Below the pieces are notes generated by a model, which saw nothing but the letters and a program-made list of their open reading frames with translations, ran no database searches and was not told the origin of the DNA. A stretch of 64,000 nt of DNA from Phaeobacter sp. G2. Its GTDB lineage: Bacteria; Pseudomonadota; Alphaproteobacteria; Rhodobacterales; Rhodobacteraceae. Made by a program: the position numbers and the translations under genes. Below, in pieces: positions 37,484 to 47,071 of this stretch (the stretch's first letter is position 1; each line of letters begins with the position of its first letter). Location of the stretch: assembly GCA_025163595.1 (NCBI GenBank), contig CP104100.1:1426001-1490000 (forward strand), read 5' to 3'.

Positions 37484-38131
37484 ATGAAATTCCTGACCTT
37501 GGCTGCCCTGGCGGTAGCAACAGCAATGACGGGACAAATGGCCAAGGCCGAGACCGGCTTGAGCGCTCTGTTCAAGCGTGAGCAATCGACCCTCAATTCG
37601 GTTCCAGGCTCCCGTCTGTCGAGCTTTCTTGGTTTCAAAATTCGCCCCAAGACAACGGCCCCAGAAGATATCACCTTTACCAAGGCCTGGCTGGCTGAAC
37701 AGCCCGTGGCCACAGGGGGAGAAAACTTCGCCTGCCTGGCCGAAGCCCTCTACTTTGAGGCGCGCGGTGAGACCGTCAAAGGCCAGTTTGCAGTGGCTGA
37801 AGTGATCATGAACCGGGTGAAAAGCGCCCAGTTCCCCAACTCGCTGTGTGGGGTGATCAACCAGGGGACCGGCCGACGCTATCAGTGCCAGTTTACCTAT
37901 ACCTGTGATGGCCGCGAAGAGGTGATCCGGGAGAAAACGGCCTATGTGCGGGGGGCCAAGATTGCACGTATGGTGATTGACGGTGCTGCGCCTGACCTTA
38001 CCCAGGGGGCGACGTATTATCATACCAATGCCGTCAGCCCGCGTTGGAGCCGTAGCTTTACCAAGACCACGCGTATCGGCGTACATTTGTTTTACCGCGA
38101 TGACCGCTACCGCACCGCCTCTAATGACTGA
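37484..38131 (+). CDS. Cell wall hydrolase, SleB/Hydrolase_2 family
   Basis: A 215-residue exported protein. It starts MKFLTLAALAVATAMTGQMAKA (signal peptide) at 37484, preceded by GAGGA. The catalytic domain opens with FACLAEALYFEARGETVKGQFAVAEVIMNRVKS (about residues 83-115), the SleB signature with its glutamate. It ends with DLTQGATYYHTNAVSPRWSRSF. Relatives cleave peptidoglycan (spore cortex lytic enzyme SleB in Bacillus); in non-sporing alphaproteobacteria they probably remodel the cell wall. It is monocistronic with its own terminator. Confidence 0.9.
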   Translation: MKFLTLAALAVATAMTGQMAKAETGLSALFKREQSTLNSVPGSRLSSFLGFKIRPKTTAPEDITFTKAWLAEQPVATGGENFACLAEALYFEARGETVKGQFAVAEVIMNRVKSAQFPNSLCGVINQGTGRRYQCQFTYTCDGREEVIREKTAYVRGAKIARMVIDGAAPDLTQGATYYHTNAVSPRWSRSFTKTTRIGVHLFYRDDRYRTASND

Positions 38132-38166
38132 GGACACGCCCGTCGGTATGCTGTGCTGGGGTCCAG

Positions 38167-38190
38167 CTGCCGCCGAGGCTGGCAGTTTTT
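38167..38190 (+). terminator. Probable terminator after the SleB-type hydrolase
   Basis: CTGCC/GGCAG with an inner GCC/GGC pair and short loop is followed directly by TTTTTG. It lies 36 bp past the stop codon. Confidence 0.65.
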
Positions 38191-38329
38191 GACAGTGCGG
38201 AGCCATGCTGCGCCGCATTCAGGGCCTAGTCGGACGTAAGCGGGCCTGTTAAGGCACGGATCAACGCTTAGACTAAGCCCTATGCGTTGAATGACGTTCT
38301 ACCTCTTGCCAGCCAAAGGCCCGTTTGCC

Positions 38330-39250
38330 ATGTCTTCAGAAGTTCGCCTCGCCTTTGAACACCCCTCCGAACGCGCCGCTGCGACTGCCAGGCCGGGGCC
38401 TCTGGACCGAATTTCCCTACGCGACCATATGGTCGAGGTTGAGATCGGCGCTTTTCAGGCCGAAAGGGGCAATACCCAGCGGATCAGTTTCAATGTCGTG
38501 GTTGAGGTAACGCCTCTGCCTGCGGATCTGGACGACGATGTGGATCGGATCCTGTCCTATGACAAAGTGACCGAAGCCATTGCCTATGAACTGGCTGCAG
38601 AGCGGCTCAACCTTTTGGAAACATTGGCGGAACGGGTTGCAGAACGGATCCTGCATGAACCGCAGGCGGTGCGGGTTTTTGTGCGTATCGAAAAACTGGA
38701 CCGTGGCCCTGGCGCTCTGGGGGTGGAAATTGCCCGCTCCAAAGATCAGGTGAACCACAGCGTCGAGGAGGACGAGCCGCCGCATCCTCGGCTGATGTAT
38801 CTGTCTAACGCGGCGATCGAGAGCGCAAATTTCAAGACCTGGATCGACCAGATGGAAAGCCGGCAGCGACCGCTGATTCTCTGCGTCGGGGCACATCCGC
38901 TGGAAGTGCCCAAAACCGGCCATAAAATGACTCAGCGTCGAATTGATTTACTTTCTATCGAACAAAATGCCTGGCGCCTGGCGGCCAAAGACGACCGCTG
39001 CGTGGTGGTTGCCACCCGGACCGAGCTCGATTGGGCCATGAAAAATGGCCAGATCTGCGTCTGGGCGCCGTCAAAGATCGTTTTGGACGCTGTGGATGGT
39101 CCGTCAGAAGCGCCTTCTGAAGCGGTTGCATTGGCAGCCTGGTTTGCGGCAACCTTTGAAGCGGGCGAAATGATTGTTATTGGCGCTGAGTCTCCTGAGA
39201 GCCCGCAGGTGCCGCTGCGCGTCGTCAATGTGGAGCAAACCCAGTTGTGA
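38330..39250 (+). CDS. folB: Dihydroneopterin aldolase with C-terminal extension
   Basis: A 306-residue protein. Residues ~20-135 form a FolB domain (DHMVEVEIGAFQAERGNTQRISFNVVVEV...DRILSYDKVTEAIAYELAAERLNLLETLAERVAERIL). This enzyme converts dihydroneopterin to hydroxymethyl-dihydropterin in folate synthesis. Normal FolB is about 120 residues, so the remaining ~170 residues are an extra domain. It contains RPLILCVGAH and a Rossmann-like alternation but no motif I recognise. I chose the ATG at 38330 because the longer frame adds 13 residues not seen in relatives. The stop overlaps the folP start by one base. Confidence 0.88.
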   Translation: MSSEVRLAFEHPSERAAATARPGPLDRISLRDHMVEVEIGAFQAERGNTQRISFNVVVEVTPLPADLDDDVDRILSYDKVTEAIAYELAAERLNLLETLAERVAERILHEPQAVRVFVRIEKLDRGPGALGVEIARSKDQVNHSVEEDEPPHPRLMYLSNAAIESANFKTWIDQMESRQRPLILCVGAHPLEVPKTGHKMTQRRIDLLSIEQNAWRLAAKDDRCVVVATRTELDWAMKNGQICVWAPSKIVLDAVDGPSEAPSEAVALAAWFAATFEAGEMIVIGAESPESPQVPLRVVNVEQTQL

Positions 39251-40242
39251 TGTATTACCGGCCACTGGTGCGGCATGGAGAGACACGACCCGAAGGCGCG
39301 CTGCCGCTTGCAGGCGGGTCGCTTTGGTTTTCAGAAGTAGAATTGTTGAGCCGGGAGGCGCCGCCACGGATTGTACCGGTTGGTTTGGTCCCGGCTGAGG
39401 TGCGCCACCGGTTGACGTTTCGGCGCGCGGCCATTGCGGGCCTAGATATGACCCGCCCTAAAATCATGGGTATCCTGAATGCGACCCCCGACAGTTTTTC
39501 CGATGGGGGGCGTCACATTGGCGTTGCAGCTGGTGTGGAGGCGGCGCAGCGTATGGTGGCAGAGGGTGCTGATATGCTTGATATTGGGGGGGAATCCACC
39601 CGCCCGGGGGCGGCTTTTGTGCCCGAAGATGAAGAAATTGCCCGCACCATCCCAGTGATTGCCGCTATTCGCGCCACATCTGATGTGCCGATCTCGATTG
39701 ATACCCGCAAGGCAGCTGTGGCCATGGACGCCCTGGAGGCGGGGGCGCAGCTGGTCAATGATGTTTCGGGATTTACCTATGATGCGGCCCTGGCGCCGCT
39801 TGCGGCCCAGGCAGGCGCCCCGGTTTGCGTGATGCACTCGCAGGGGGATCCTGAAACCATGCAGAAAGATCCTCGCTATGATCACGTGCTGCTGGACGTC
39901 TATGACTACCTGGAAAAACAGGTGGACCGGCTCGAGGCGACGGGAATTCTGCGCGATCAGATCGTGGTGGATCCCGGCATTGGCTTTGGCAAAACACAGG
40001 CGCATAATCTGTCCCTTATCAAAGGGTTGAGCCTGTTTCACGGGCTGGGTTGTCCAGTCTTGCTTGGGGTGTCCCGCAAGCGGTTCATTGGCGATATCGG
40101 GCAGGAGCCGCAGGCGGACAAACGGGCGCCCGGTTCGATTGCTGTTGCCTTGGCTGGTGTGGCCAAAGGCGTGCAGATGCTGCGTGTGCATGATGTGGCG
40201 GAAACCGCACAGGCCCTGCGGCTGTGGCAGGCAACACGCTAG
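39250..40242 (+). CDS. folP: Dihydropteroate synthase
   Basis: A 330-residue folate enzyme joining hydroxymethyl-dihydropterin-PP to p-aminobenzoate, the sulfonamide target. The core from about residue 68 shows MGILNATPDSFSDGG, DIGGESTRPGA, SIDTRKAAVA, NDVSG, DPGIGFGKT and LLGVSRKRFIG, all intact. About 65 extra residues precede the core (MYYRPLVRHGETRPEGALPLAGG...), a region common in Rhodobacteraceae FolP. The ATG at 39250 overlaps the folB TGA. glmM, often next in related genomes, is not found here. Confidence 0.95.
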   Translation: MYYRPLVRHGETRPEGALPLAGGSLWFSEVELLSREAPPRIVPVGLVPAEVRHRLTFRRAAIAGLDMTRPKIMGILNATPDSFSDGGRHIGVAAGVEAAQRMVAEGADMLDIGGESTRPGAAFVPEDEEIARTIPVIAAIRATSDVPISIDTRKAAVAMDALEAGAQLVNDVSGFTYDAALAPLAAQAGAPVCVMHSQGDPETMQKDPRYDHVLLDVYDYLEKQVDRLEATGILRDQIVVDPGIGFGKTQAHNLSLIKGLSLFHGLGCPVLLGVSRKRFIGDIGQEPQADKRAPGSIAVALAGVAKGVQMLRVHDVAETAQALRLWQATR

Positions 40243-40251
40243 ACCATAGCC

Positions 40252-41163
40252 CTAGCTATGCTGGGACCGGGTGAACAGTCGGGTCAGTGCCCCCCATTGG
40301 CTGATGCACAGGCCGGTCAGGATCAGCGCCATGGCCAGCATCATCGAAGCGGGCAGCGCTTCATTCAGGAACACTGCACCCAGCAGCACCGCCCAGATGG
40401 GCACCTGATAGTTGGTGAGGGTCATGAAGGTTGGCCCGGCTTCGCGCACTACGATCACCCGCAACAGATTGGCCGCTGCGGTGGGGATCAACCCGAGCAG
40501 GGCAATAAGTGCAAGCGTCTGATGGTCGGGCAGCGGCGGCGCGCCTTCGATGCTCCAGGCCACGGGCAGGATGATCACACTGCCAATAAGCAAAAGAACA
40601 GCAGCCAGCCCCACCGGATCCACCGGCGGCAGGCGGCGGGTCAGGATCGAGCTGACAGCATAGCAGCCAGCGGCTGATACGCAGGCAAGACGTCCCCAGA
40701 GTTCCAGCTCTGAATGACTGCTGGCAAAGGCCTTGCCGCCGATCAAAATCGCCACGCCGACAAAGCCAATGACAAAACCAACCAGGCGGCGCAGCACCAT
40801 TTGCTCTCCCGGAATAAAGAGATGCGCCAGGGGCAGGACGAGCAGCGGAATTGCCGCCATGCTCAGCCCGGTAAACCCGGCCGAGACATGTTGTTGCCCC
40901 CAGTTGATCAGCATGAAGGGCAGGGCCGTGCTGAAGGCGCCGATAATCAGCACCGCCGACCAGTTGCGCGCCCCCTTGAACAGGGCAAAGCCACGCCAGG
41001 CCCAAACAGCGCCCAGCAAAGCAGCGGCAAATCCGATCCGTCCGGCAGCAAGCCAAAAGGGGGTAATCCCGTCCAGCGCAAGCTTGATCAGTGGAAACGT
41101 CCCACCCCAGACAAATCCAAGCGTGGCAATCATCAGCCAGTATTTTCCCATTCGATCTGGCAT
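40252..41163 (-). CDS. EamA/DMT superfamily transporter (downstream copy)
   Basis: A 303-residue drug/metabolite transporter with ten predicted helices arranged as two EamA repeats. Typical segments are LGFVWGGTFPLIKLALDGITPFWLAAGRIGFA, NWGQQHVSAGFTGLSMAAIPLL and YQVPIWAVLLGAVFLNEALP. The start at 41163 (MPDRMGKYWLM) is preferred over one 30 bp upstream. It is co-directional with, the same length as, and similar throughout to the next gene, so the two are a tandem duplication. The substrate is unknown. Confidence 0.9.
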   Translation of the reverse strand: MPDRMGKYWLMIATLGFVWGGTFPLIKLALDGITPFWLAAGRIGFAAALLGAVWAWRGFALFKGARNWSAVLIIGAFSTALPFMLINWGQQHVSAGFTGLSMAAIPLLVLPLAHLFIPGEQMVLRRLVGFVIGFVGVAILIGGKAFASSHSELELWGRLACVSAAGCYAVSSILTRRLPPVDPVGLAAVLLLIGSVIILPVAWSIEGAPPLPDHQTLALIALLGLIPTAAANLLRVIVVREAGPTFMTLTNYQVPIWAVLLGAVFLNEALPASMMLAMALILTGLCISQWGALTRLFTRSQHS

Positions 41164-41247
41164 AGATTCTCCGCTTCTGTCAGGCCTGTACAAGACGGTT
41201 TTGCACCCGGCAGGTCAATTGCAATTTCGGCCCTCTGTTGGGCGGCA

Positions 41248-42159
41248 TCAGGGGCGTTGGCGATGCACCGGTGCCCGGCTGAGCAACAAGCCCCCCAGGA
41301 TCAACCCCAGGGCGGCAAAGAGTTGCGGCGGGAGGGTCTCGTTGAGCAGCAACGCGCCAAAAAACACTGACCAAACAGGAACTTGATAGTTCACCGTCGA
41401 CAGAAAGCTGGGGCCGGCGCTGCGCGCCACCTGGACCAGCAGCACCTGTGCAAATGCAGTGGGAACCAGCCCAAGATAAAGCACAGCCAACAGGGAGCGC
41501 CCTTCTGGCAGGCTGGGCAGGCCCTCTTGCCACAGCGCGGTTGGAACGATCATCACCGCCCCGCAGCTCAGCGCTGCCGCAGAGAGCGAGAGCATATTCA
41601 CACCGGGGCACAGCCGGGTGATGATCGAGCCAATCGCGTAGCACAGCGCCGCCCCCAGACAGGCCAGCCGGGCCAGAGATTCAAAATCACTGCCCGCAGA
41701 GGCAAAGGCCTTGAACCCGATCAGTGTCAGCACGCCGCCAAACCCGATGGCGAAGCCGAGGGCGCGGCGCAGGGTCATGCGCTCTCCGGGCACCAGGAAA
41801 TGCGCCAGTGGCAGCACAAACAGCGGCACCACCGCCATGCAGACCCCGGCAAAGCCACTGGCCACGTAGGTTTGCCCCCAGCTGAGCAGGGAAAAGGGCA
41901 GCGCATTGCTGAAGAAACCCATCCCCAGCGCACAAAGCCAGACAGTGCGTCCGTGGCGGGTGTTGAGCGAGGGCAGCTCAATCCGCATTATGGCGGTGAT
42001 GAGCAACAGGGCGAGCGCACCGACCGTGATCCGTGTTGCGGCAATTGTCATCGGCGCGAATCCGTCCAGCGCGATGGAGACCGCCATAAAGGAGGACCCC
42101 CAGATCAGGCCGAGGATAAGTAGTTTGATCCAGTTGATGGCGCCAATGGTGTTGCTCAT
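41248..42159 (-). CDS. EamA/DMT superfamily transporter (upstream copy)
   Basis: A 303-residue ten-helix transporter of the EamA family: LGLIWGSSFMAVSIALDGFAPMTIAATRITVGA, LSWGQTYVASGFAGVCMAVVPLFVLPLAHFLVPGERMTLRRALGFAIGFGGV and YQVPVWSVFFGALLLNETLP. The start at 42159 (MSNTIGAINWIK) is supported by the position of the first helix. Aligned by eye with its downstream neighbour, motif order and spacing match from end to end. It lies between ilvC and its paralogue on the same strand, separated from ilvC by a terminator. The substrate is unknown. Confidence 0.9.
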   Translation of the reverse strand: MSNTIGAINWIKLLILGLIWGSSFMAVSIALDGFAPMTIAATRITVGALALLLITAIMRIELPSLNTRHGRTVWLCALGMGFFSNALPFSLLSWGQTYVASGFAGVCMAVVPLFVLPLAHFLVPGERMTLRRALGFAIGFGGVLTLIGFKAFASAGSDFESLARLACLGAALCYAIGSIITRLCPGVNMLSLSAAALSCGAVMIVPTALWQEGLPSLPEGRSLLAVLYLGLVPTAFAQVLLVQVARSAGPSFLSTVNYQVPVWSVFFGALLLNETLPPQLFAALGLILGGLLLSRAPVHRQRP

Positions 42160-42265
42160 CTGAAATTTCCTGTTGCGCTGGGGAGGGGGCGCCATCCGGG
42201 ATCAGGCGGCGCCAAAAAGTTCGGGTCGGGGTACATAGGTTCTGAAAGGTCAGAAATACACCGAA

Positions 42266-42297
42266 AAATAAGGGCGCCCCAATTGCTTGGAGCGCCC
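42266..42297 (-). terminator. Rho-independent terminator after ilvC
   Basis: On the minus strand GGGCGCTCCAA pairs with TTGGGGCGCCC (one wobble, 4-nt loop) and is followed by TTATTTTTCGG. It lies 37 bp past the ilvC stop. Confidence 0.8.
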
Positions 42298-42333
42298 CGT
42301 CGTGTTCAGGCTGCGGTCTATGCCGCGGGCGCC

Positions 42334-43389
<1,056 letters not shown>

Positions 43390-43487
43390 TCATAAGGCGC
43401 GGGCTGGGATATGCAGTGCTGCCTTTGGCAAATATTCTGGAAATTTTGCAGTAGTCATTCGTCATTTTGATAAGTATTGGTGTAATC

Positions 43488-43943
43488 ATGCTTGATGACC
43501 TGGATCGGCGCATATTGCGCCATATGCAAAGCGACCCGGAACAATCGATTCCGGACCTTGCCGAACGCCTGGGGCTAACCCCGTCACGCCTGTCGCGGCG
43601 GCTGGAAAAGCTCCGCGAGGGGGGCATTCTGCTGGGCAGCCGGGCGATGATCGACTGGCGCGCCCTTGGCTACACGGTGGAGGTCTCGCTGCGGGTCACC
43701 CTGGACAAGACCAATCCGCGTGCCTTTGACGAATTTATTGCCCAGGCGCGTGACATCCCCGAGGTGCTGGAGATCCAGACTTTTCTGGGCCAGGTTGATG
43801 TGCGCCTGTCGGTGATTGCGCGCGACATGGGGCACTACCAGCAAATCTATCGCAGCGCCATTCTGACCCTGCCACATATCGCAGATATCGAAGCCTTGAT
43901 GCATGTGGCCCGGATCAAAAGCAACGAAAGCCTGCCATTATGA
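43488..43943 (+). CDS. Lrp/AsnC family transcriptional regulator (first of pair)
   Basis: A 151-residue regulator. The N-terminal HTH is LDDLDRRILRHMQSDPEQSIPDLAERLGLTPSRLSRRLEKLREGGILLGSRAMID (residues 2-56). The C-terminal RAM domain, which senses amino acids and drives oligomerisation, spans about 65-145. I chose the ATG at 43488 because the HTH starts there. Its TGA overlaps the ATG of the next regulator (ATGA), so the two are co-translated. It is divergent from ilvC with a 131-bp gap. Confidence 0.92.
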   Translation: MLDDLDRRILRHMQSDPEQSIPDLAERLGLTPSRLSRRLEKLREGGILLGSRAMIDWRALGYTVEVSLRVTLDKTNPRAFDEFIAQARDIPEVLEIQTFLGQVDVRLSVIARDMGHYQQIYRSAILTLPHIADIEALMHVARIKSNESLPL

Positions 43944-44398
43944 CAGATCTGGATGAGATTGATTTTGGCCTGTTAAAGGCCTTGTCGCGTGATGCAAATC
44001 AATCCGCCGGGGCATTGGGGCGCGCGCTTGGGCTCAGCCAACCGGCCACCTGGCGGCGGATCAAACGGTTGCAGGAGCTGGGCATCCTGTTAGGGCGTCG
44101 GCTGGATCTTGACCGCGAGAAACTGGGCTTTGGCGTCACGGTGTTTCTGGGGGTCAAACTGGGCACCAAAGGCCGCGTCAGCCTGGAAGATTTTGAACGC
44201 GCCGTCTGTGCCATCCCCGAAGTCCAGACCGTGGAGCATGTGCTGGGGCTGTATGACTACCGGTTGCGGGTCACCGCCCGGGATATTGCCGATTTTGAAC
44301 GGGTGCTGCGTCGCCGGGTCATGCTTTTGCCCGGGGTCGGCTCTGTGGATGCCAATGTTCTGCTGAGCGAAGAACGACGCCCCGGCCCATTGGGCTAG
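43940..44398 (+). CDS. Lrp/AsnC family transcriptional regulator (second of pair)
   Basis: A 152-residue regulator with the HTH LDEIDFGLLKALSRDANQSAGALGRALGLSQPATWRRIKRLQELGILLGRRLDLD and a RAM domain (FGVTVFLGVKLGTKGRVSLEDFERAV...LYDYRLRVTARDIADFERVL). It overlaps its paralogue by 4 bp and is followed 134 bp later by an aminotransferase gene on the same strand. Co-translated Lrp pairs may form hetero-oligomers; that is inference. Confidence 0.92.
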   Translation: MTDLDEIDFGLLKALSRDANQSAGALGRALGLSQPATWRRIKRLQELGILLGRRLDLDREKLGFGVTVFLGVKLGTKGRVSLEDFERAVCAIPEVQTVEHVLGLYDYRLRVTARDIADFERVLRRRVMLLPGVGSVDANVLLSEERRPGPLG

Positions 44399-44532
44399 GT
44401 CGTGTTGTCTCGGGAATTTGAAACAGCTTTTGCGCAGGGGCGGGTTTTCGCCCGACAGCGAATTTAGTATGTCCGCAGGTAACGGTCCGGCGCATAGCGT
44501 GCGGGGCAGCGGCAAACAGATCGGAGACAGCA

Positions 44533-45657
44533 ATGGCACTTTTGGAAACCGTGGACCCGCAGGGGTTGGATGAATTCTCGGTGGTCTTCACCGATCGCTC
44601 GCTCAACCATATGTCAAAGAATTTTCAGCAGGTGATGCTGGACATCAATGCCCTGCTGAAAGAGGTCTATCAGGCAGATGCGGTAGCCCTGGTGCCCGGT
44701 GGCGGCACCTATGCGATGGAAGCGGTGGCGCGTCAGTTCGCGCGGGGGCAAGAGGTTCTGGTGGTGCGCAATGGCTGGTTTTCCTATCGCTGGAGCCAGA
44801 TCATTGAAACTGGCGGGCTGACAGCTGCGACCACGGTGATGAAGGCGCGACAAAGCGGAAATGAGGCCCAGTCGCCCTTTGCCCCCGCTCCAATCGAGGA
44901 GGTCACCGCTGCCATTCACGCGCAAAAGCCGGGTATCGTCTTTGCCCCACATGTGGAAACTGCTGCTGGGGTGATCCTGCCTGACAGCTATATCGCCGCG
45001 ATGGCCGAGGCCGCCCACGCGGTCGGCGCGCTGATGGTGCTGGATTGTATTGCCTCTGGCTGTGCCTGGGTTGATATGCGAGCCAATGGCGTCGATGTGC
45101 TGATTTCGGCGCCACAAAAGGGCTGGAGCGCCTCTCCCTCGGCCGGTTTGGTGATGTTGTCACAAAACGCCCTGGCGCGGCTGGAGGAAACCACATCCGA
45201 CAGCTTTGCCCTGAACCTGAAACAATGGCGTGCCATCATGCAGGCCTATGAAGATGGCGGCCACGCCTATCATGCCACCATGCCCACGGATGCGCTGCAA
45301 GCCTTTCGCGATACCATGTTGGAAACCAAAGACTACGGGTTTGAAAAACTGCGTCAGGCCCAGTGGCAGCTTGGCAATGAGGTGCGCGCAATGTTGGCCG
45401 CAAAGGGGGTCACTTCGGTGGCCGCCGAGGGCTTTGGCGCTCCGGGGGTCGTGGTCAGCTACACCTCAGATCCTGAAGTGCAAAACGGCAAAAAATTCGC
45501 CGCCCTAGGCATGCAGATCGCCGCAGGCGTACCGCTGCAATGTGATGAACCCACCGAGTTTTGCACCTTCCGCCTGGGACTGTTTGGCCTCGACAAGCTC
45601 TACGATGTCGAGGCGACGCTTGGCCGTCTGCAAAAGGCGGTAGATCAGGTGCTCTGA
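44533..45657 (+). CDS. Class V aminotransferase (alanine/serine-glyoxylate type)
   Basis: A 374-residue PLP enzyme of the class V family that includes alanine-glyoxylate and serine-glyoxylate aminotransferases. VPGGGTYAMEAVARQF near residue 54 binds the PLP phosphate, LMVLDCIASGCAWVDM near residue 160 contributes the aspartate, and SAPQKGWSASPSAGLVML near residue 194 holds the Schiff-base lysine. It follows two Lrp-type regulators in the same direction, which may control it. The exact amino donor is not determined by the sequence. Confidence 0.88.
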   Translation: MALLETVDPQGLDEFSVVFTDRSLNHMSKNFQQVMLDINALLKEVYQADAVALVPGGGTYAMEAVARQFARGQEVLVVRNGWFSYRWSQIIETGGLTAATTVMKARQSGNEAQSPFAPAPIEEVTAAIHAQKPGIVFAPHVETAAGVILPDSYIAAMAEAAHAVGALMVLDCIASGCAWVDMRANGVDVLISAPQKGWSASPSAGLVMLSQNALARLEETTSDSFALNLKQWRAIMQAYEDGGHAYHATMPTDALQAFRDTMLETKDYGFEKLRQAQWQLGNEVRAMLAAKGVTSVAAEGFGAPGVVVSYTSDPEVQNGKKFAALGMQIAAGVPLQCDEPTEFCTFRLGLFGLDKLYDVEATLGRLQKAVDQVL

Positions 45658-45712
45658 CCCGGGCTACTTTCTGTGAGGGGCGGGCTGGCCAGTGGCTTTC
45701 GCGGGCCGCCCC

Positions 45713-45744
45713 TTTCATCTTGCCTTAAATACCTTCGCCGAAGG
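45713..45744 (-). repeat. Dispersed intergenic hairpin element, copy C
   Basis: On the minus strand the hairpin CCTTCGGCGAAGG is followed by TATTTAAGGCAAGATGAAA. The paired stem bases differ from copy B (21809-21840) in a compensated way. It lies 3' of the UbiH-like gene. Confidence 0.65.
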
Positions 45745-45746
45745 CA

Positions 45747-45773
45747 CCGGTTTTCCCCATTTGGGAAAACCGG
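45747..45773 (-). terminator. Hairpin after the UbiH-like gene
   Basis: A perfect 11-bp stem CCGGTTTTCCC/GGGAAAACCGG with a 5-nt loop lies 3 bp past the stop of the UbiH-like gene. It has no long T-run, so it may act together with element C just beyond it. Confidence 0.55.
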
Positions 45774-45776
45774 GTT

Positions 45777-46973
45777 CTATTTTACCCCCAGTCCCATCTG
45801 CATCAGGGTTTTGCGTACGGGCGCCAGGGAATAGAGCGCGTTGAGGCCAAAGGCGCGCAAATCCCGCAGGGGGCGCGCCTCGATCATCGAACTGCGGTTG
45901 AGCAGGTCGATGCCTTTCACCCGCAGCATGATCTCATTGTGACGTGCCTTGTGATAGGCGCTCAGCATCTGTGCGTCCCCCAGACCCTCAGGGCGGGTCT
46001 CCGCCAGCTCCAGCAGCACCCGCAGATCGCCCAGTGACATATTCAGACCCTGGGCACCAATTGGCGGCACCACATGGGCGGCTTCGGCCATCAGCGCCAG
46101 GCGTTGGCCATCCATACGCGCGGCGGATTGGCTGATGATTGGCCAGATACTGCGACGTGAGGCCAGGGTCAGGTCGCCAAACAGCCCACAGCTGCGCCTT
46201 GTCATTTCCGCTTCAAACACCTGCGGCGCCTGCGCCAGCAGCTCTTCGGCGCGCGGGCCGCGCTCCATCCAGACCACCGCAGAGGAGGGTTTGCCCTGAT
46301 AATCCGGCAGCGGCACCAGGGTGAAAGGGCCGCCAGAACGGTGGATCTCGGTGGAGACATTGTCGTGCGGCACTGGGTGGGTAACGGCAAAGGCCAATGC
46401 TTTTTGCCCATAACGGGTGGTTTTTACCGGAATACCTGCGGCGGCGCGCATTGGCGAGGAGCGCCCATCACAGGCGACAACCAGCTTGGCGCGGATTTGA
46501 TCGCCATCGCTCAGGGTGACCCGAGCCTCATGGTTGCGGGTGAACAGCGATTTTGTGCCAGTGCCGGCGCGAAACTCCACATTTGGAAGCGCCGCAATCC
46601 GGGCCAGTATTTCGCGTCGCAGCAACCAGTTGGGCAGGTTCCAGCCAAAGGGCATTTGCGAAATATCAGCGGCGTTGAAATCCTTGATCACCCGGGGTTC
46701 CGGTTCGGCGCCGCCCGCATCAACGATACGCATGATCTGCAAGGGGGCCGCATGATCCGCCAGTTGCTCCCAGATGCCAAACCGCTGCAACAGCGCCTGC
46801 GCCGGTTGCAAAAAGGCAGTGGTGCGCAGATCAGACCCCGCAGCATCGCGTGTGGTCACCGGCGGGGTCGGGTCTACACAGATCACCTTGAACCCGGCGG
46901 CCCCAAATGCTGCCGCTGCCGTCAGTCCGGCTACACCGCCACCGGAAACCAGAATGTCACATGTTTCAGCCAT
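45777..46973 (-). CDS. UbiH/UbiF/COQ6-type FAD-dependent hydroxylase
   Basis: A 398-residue flavoprotein monooxygenase of the ubiquinone ring-hydroxylase group. The dinucleotide motif is SGGGVAGLTAAAAFGAAGF (residues 10-28), the DG motif LVVACDGRSSPMRAA lies near residue 164, and the second FAD motif is AEAAHVVPPIGAQGLNMSLGD near residue 283. In most homologues that last motif begins GDAAH, so the FAD-contacting Asp is Glu here. It probably hydroxylates a ubiquinone precursor, but which ring carbon cannot be told. The membrane-protein gene at 47072 lies 98 bp upstream on the same strand. Confidence 0.9.
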   Translation of the reverse strand: MAETCDILVSGGGVAGLTAAAAFGAAGFKVICVDPTPPVTTRDAAGSDLRTTAFLQPAQALLQRFGIWEQLADHAAPLQIMRIVDAGGAEPEPRVIKDFNAADISQMPFGWNLPNWLLRREILARIAALPNVEFRAGTGTKSLFTRNHEARVTLSDGDQIRAKLVVACDGRSSPMRAAAGIPVKTTRYGQKALAFAVTHPVPHDNVSTEIHRSGGPFTLVPLPDYQGKPSSAVVWMERGPRAEELLAQAPQVFEAEMTRRSCGLFGDLTLASRRSIWPIISQSAARMDGQRLALMAEAAHVVPPIGAQGLNMSLGDLRVLLELAETRPEGLGDAQMLSAYHKARHNEIMLRVKGIDLLNRSSMIEARPLRDLRAFGLNALYSLAPVRKTLMQMGLGVK

Positions 46974-47071
46974 TGCCCTGCCTTTCGTCTCTCTTCCTCA
47001 GATAGGACCGAGGCCAGGGCAATGACAAGCGGCATGTGGTCCCAGTGGCCACCTTGGGCCGAGTTTGGCCA

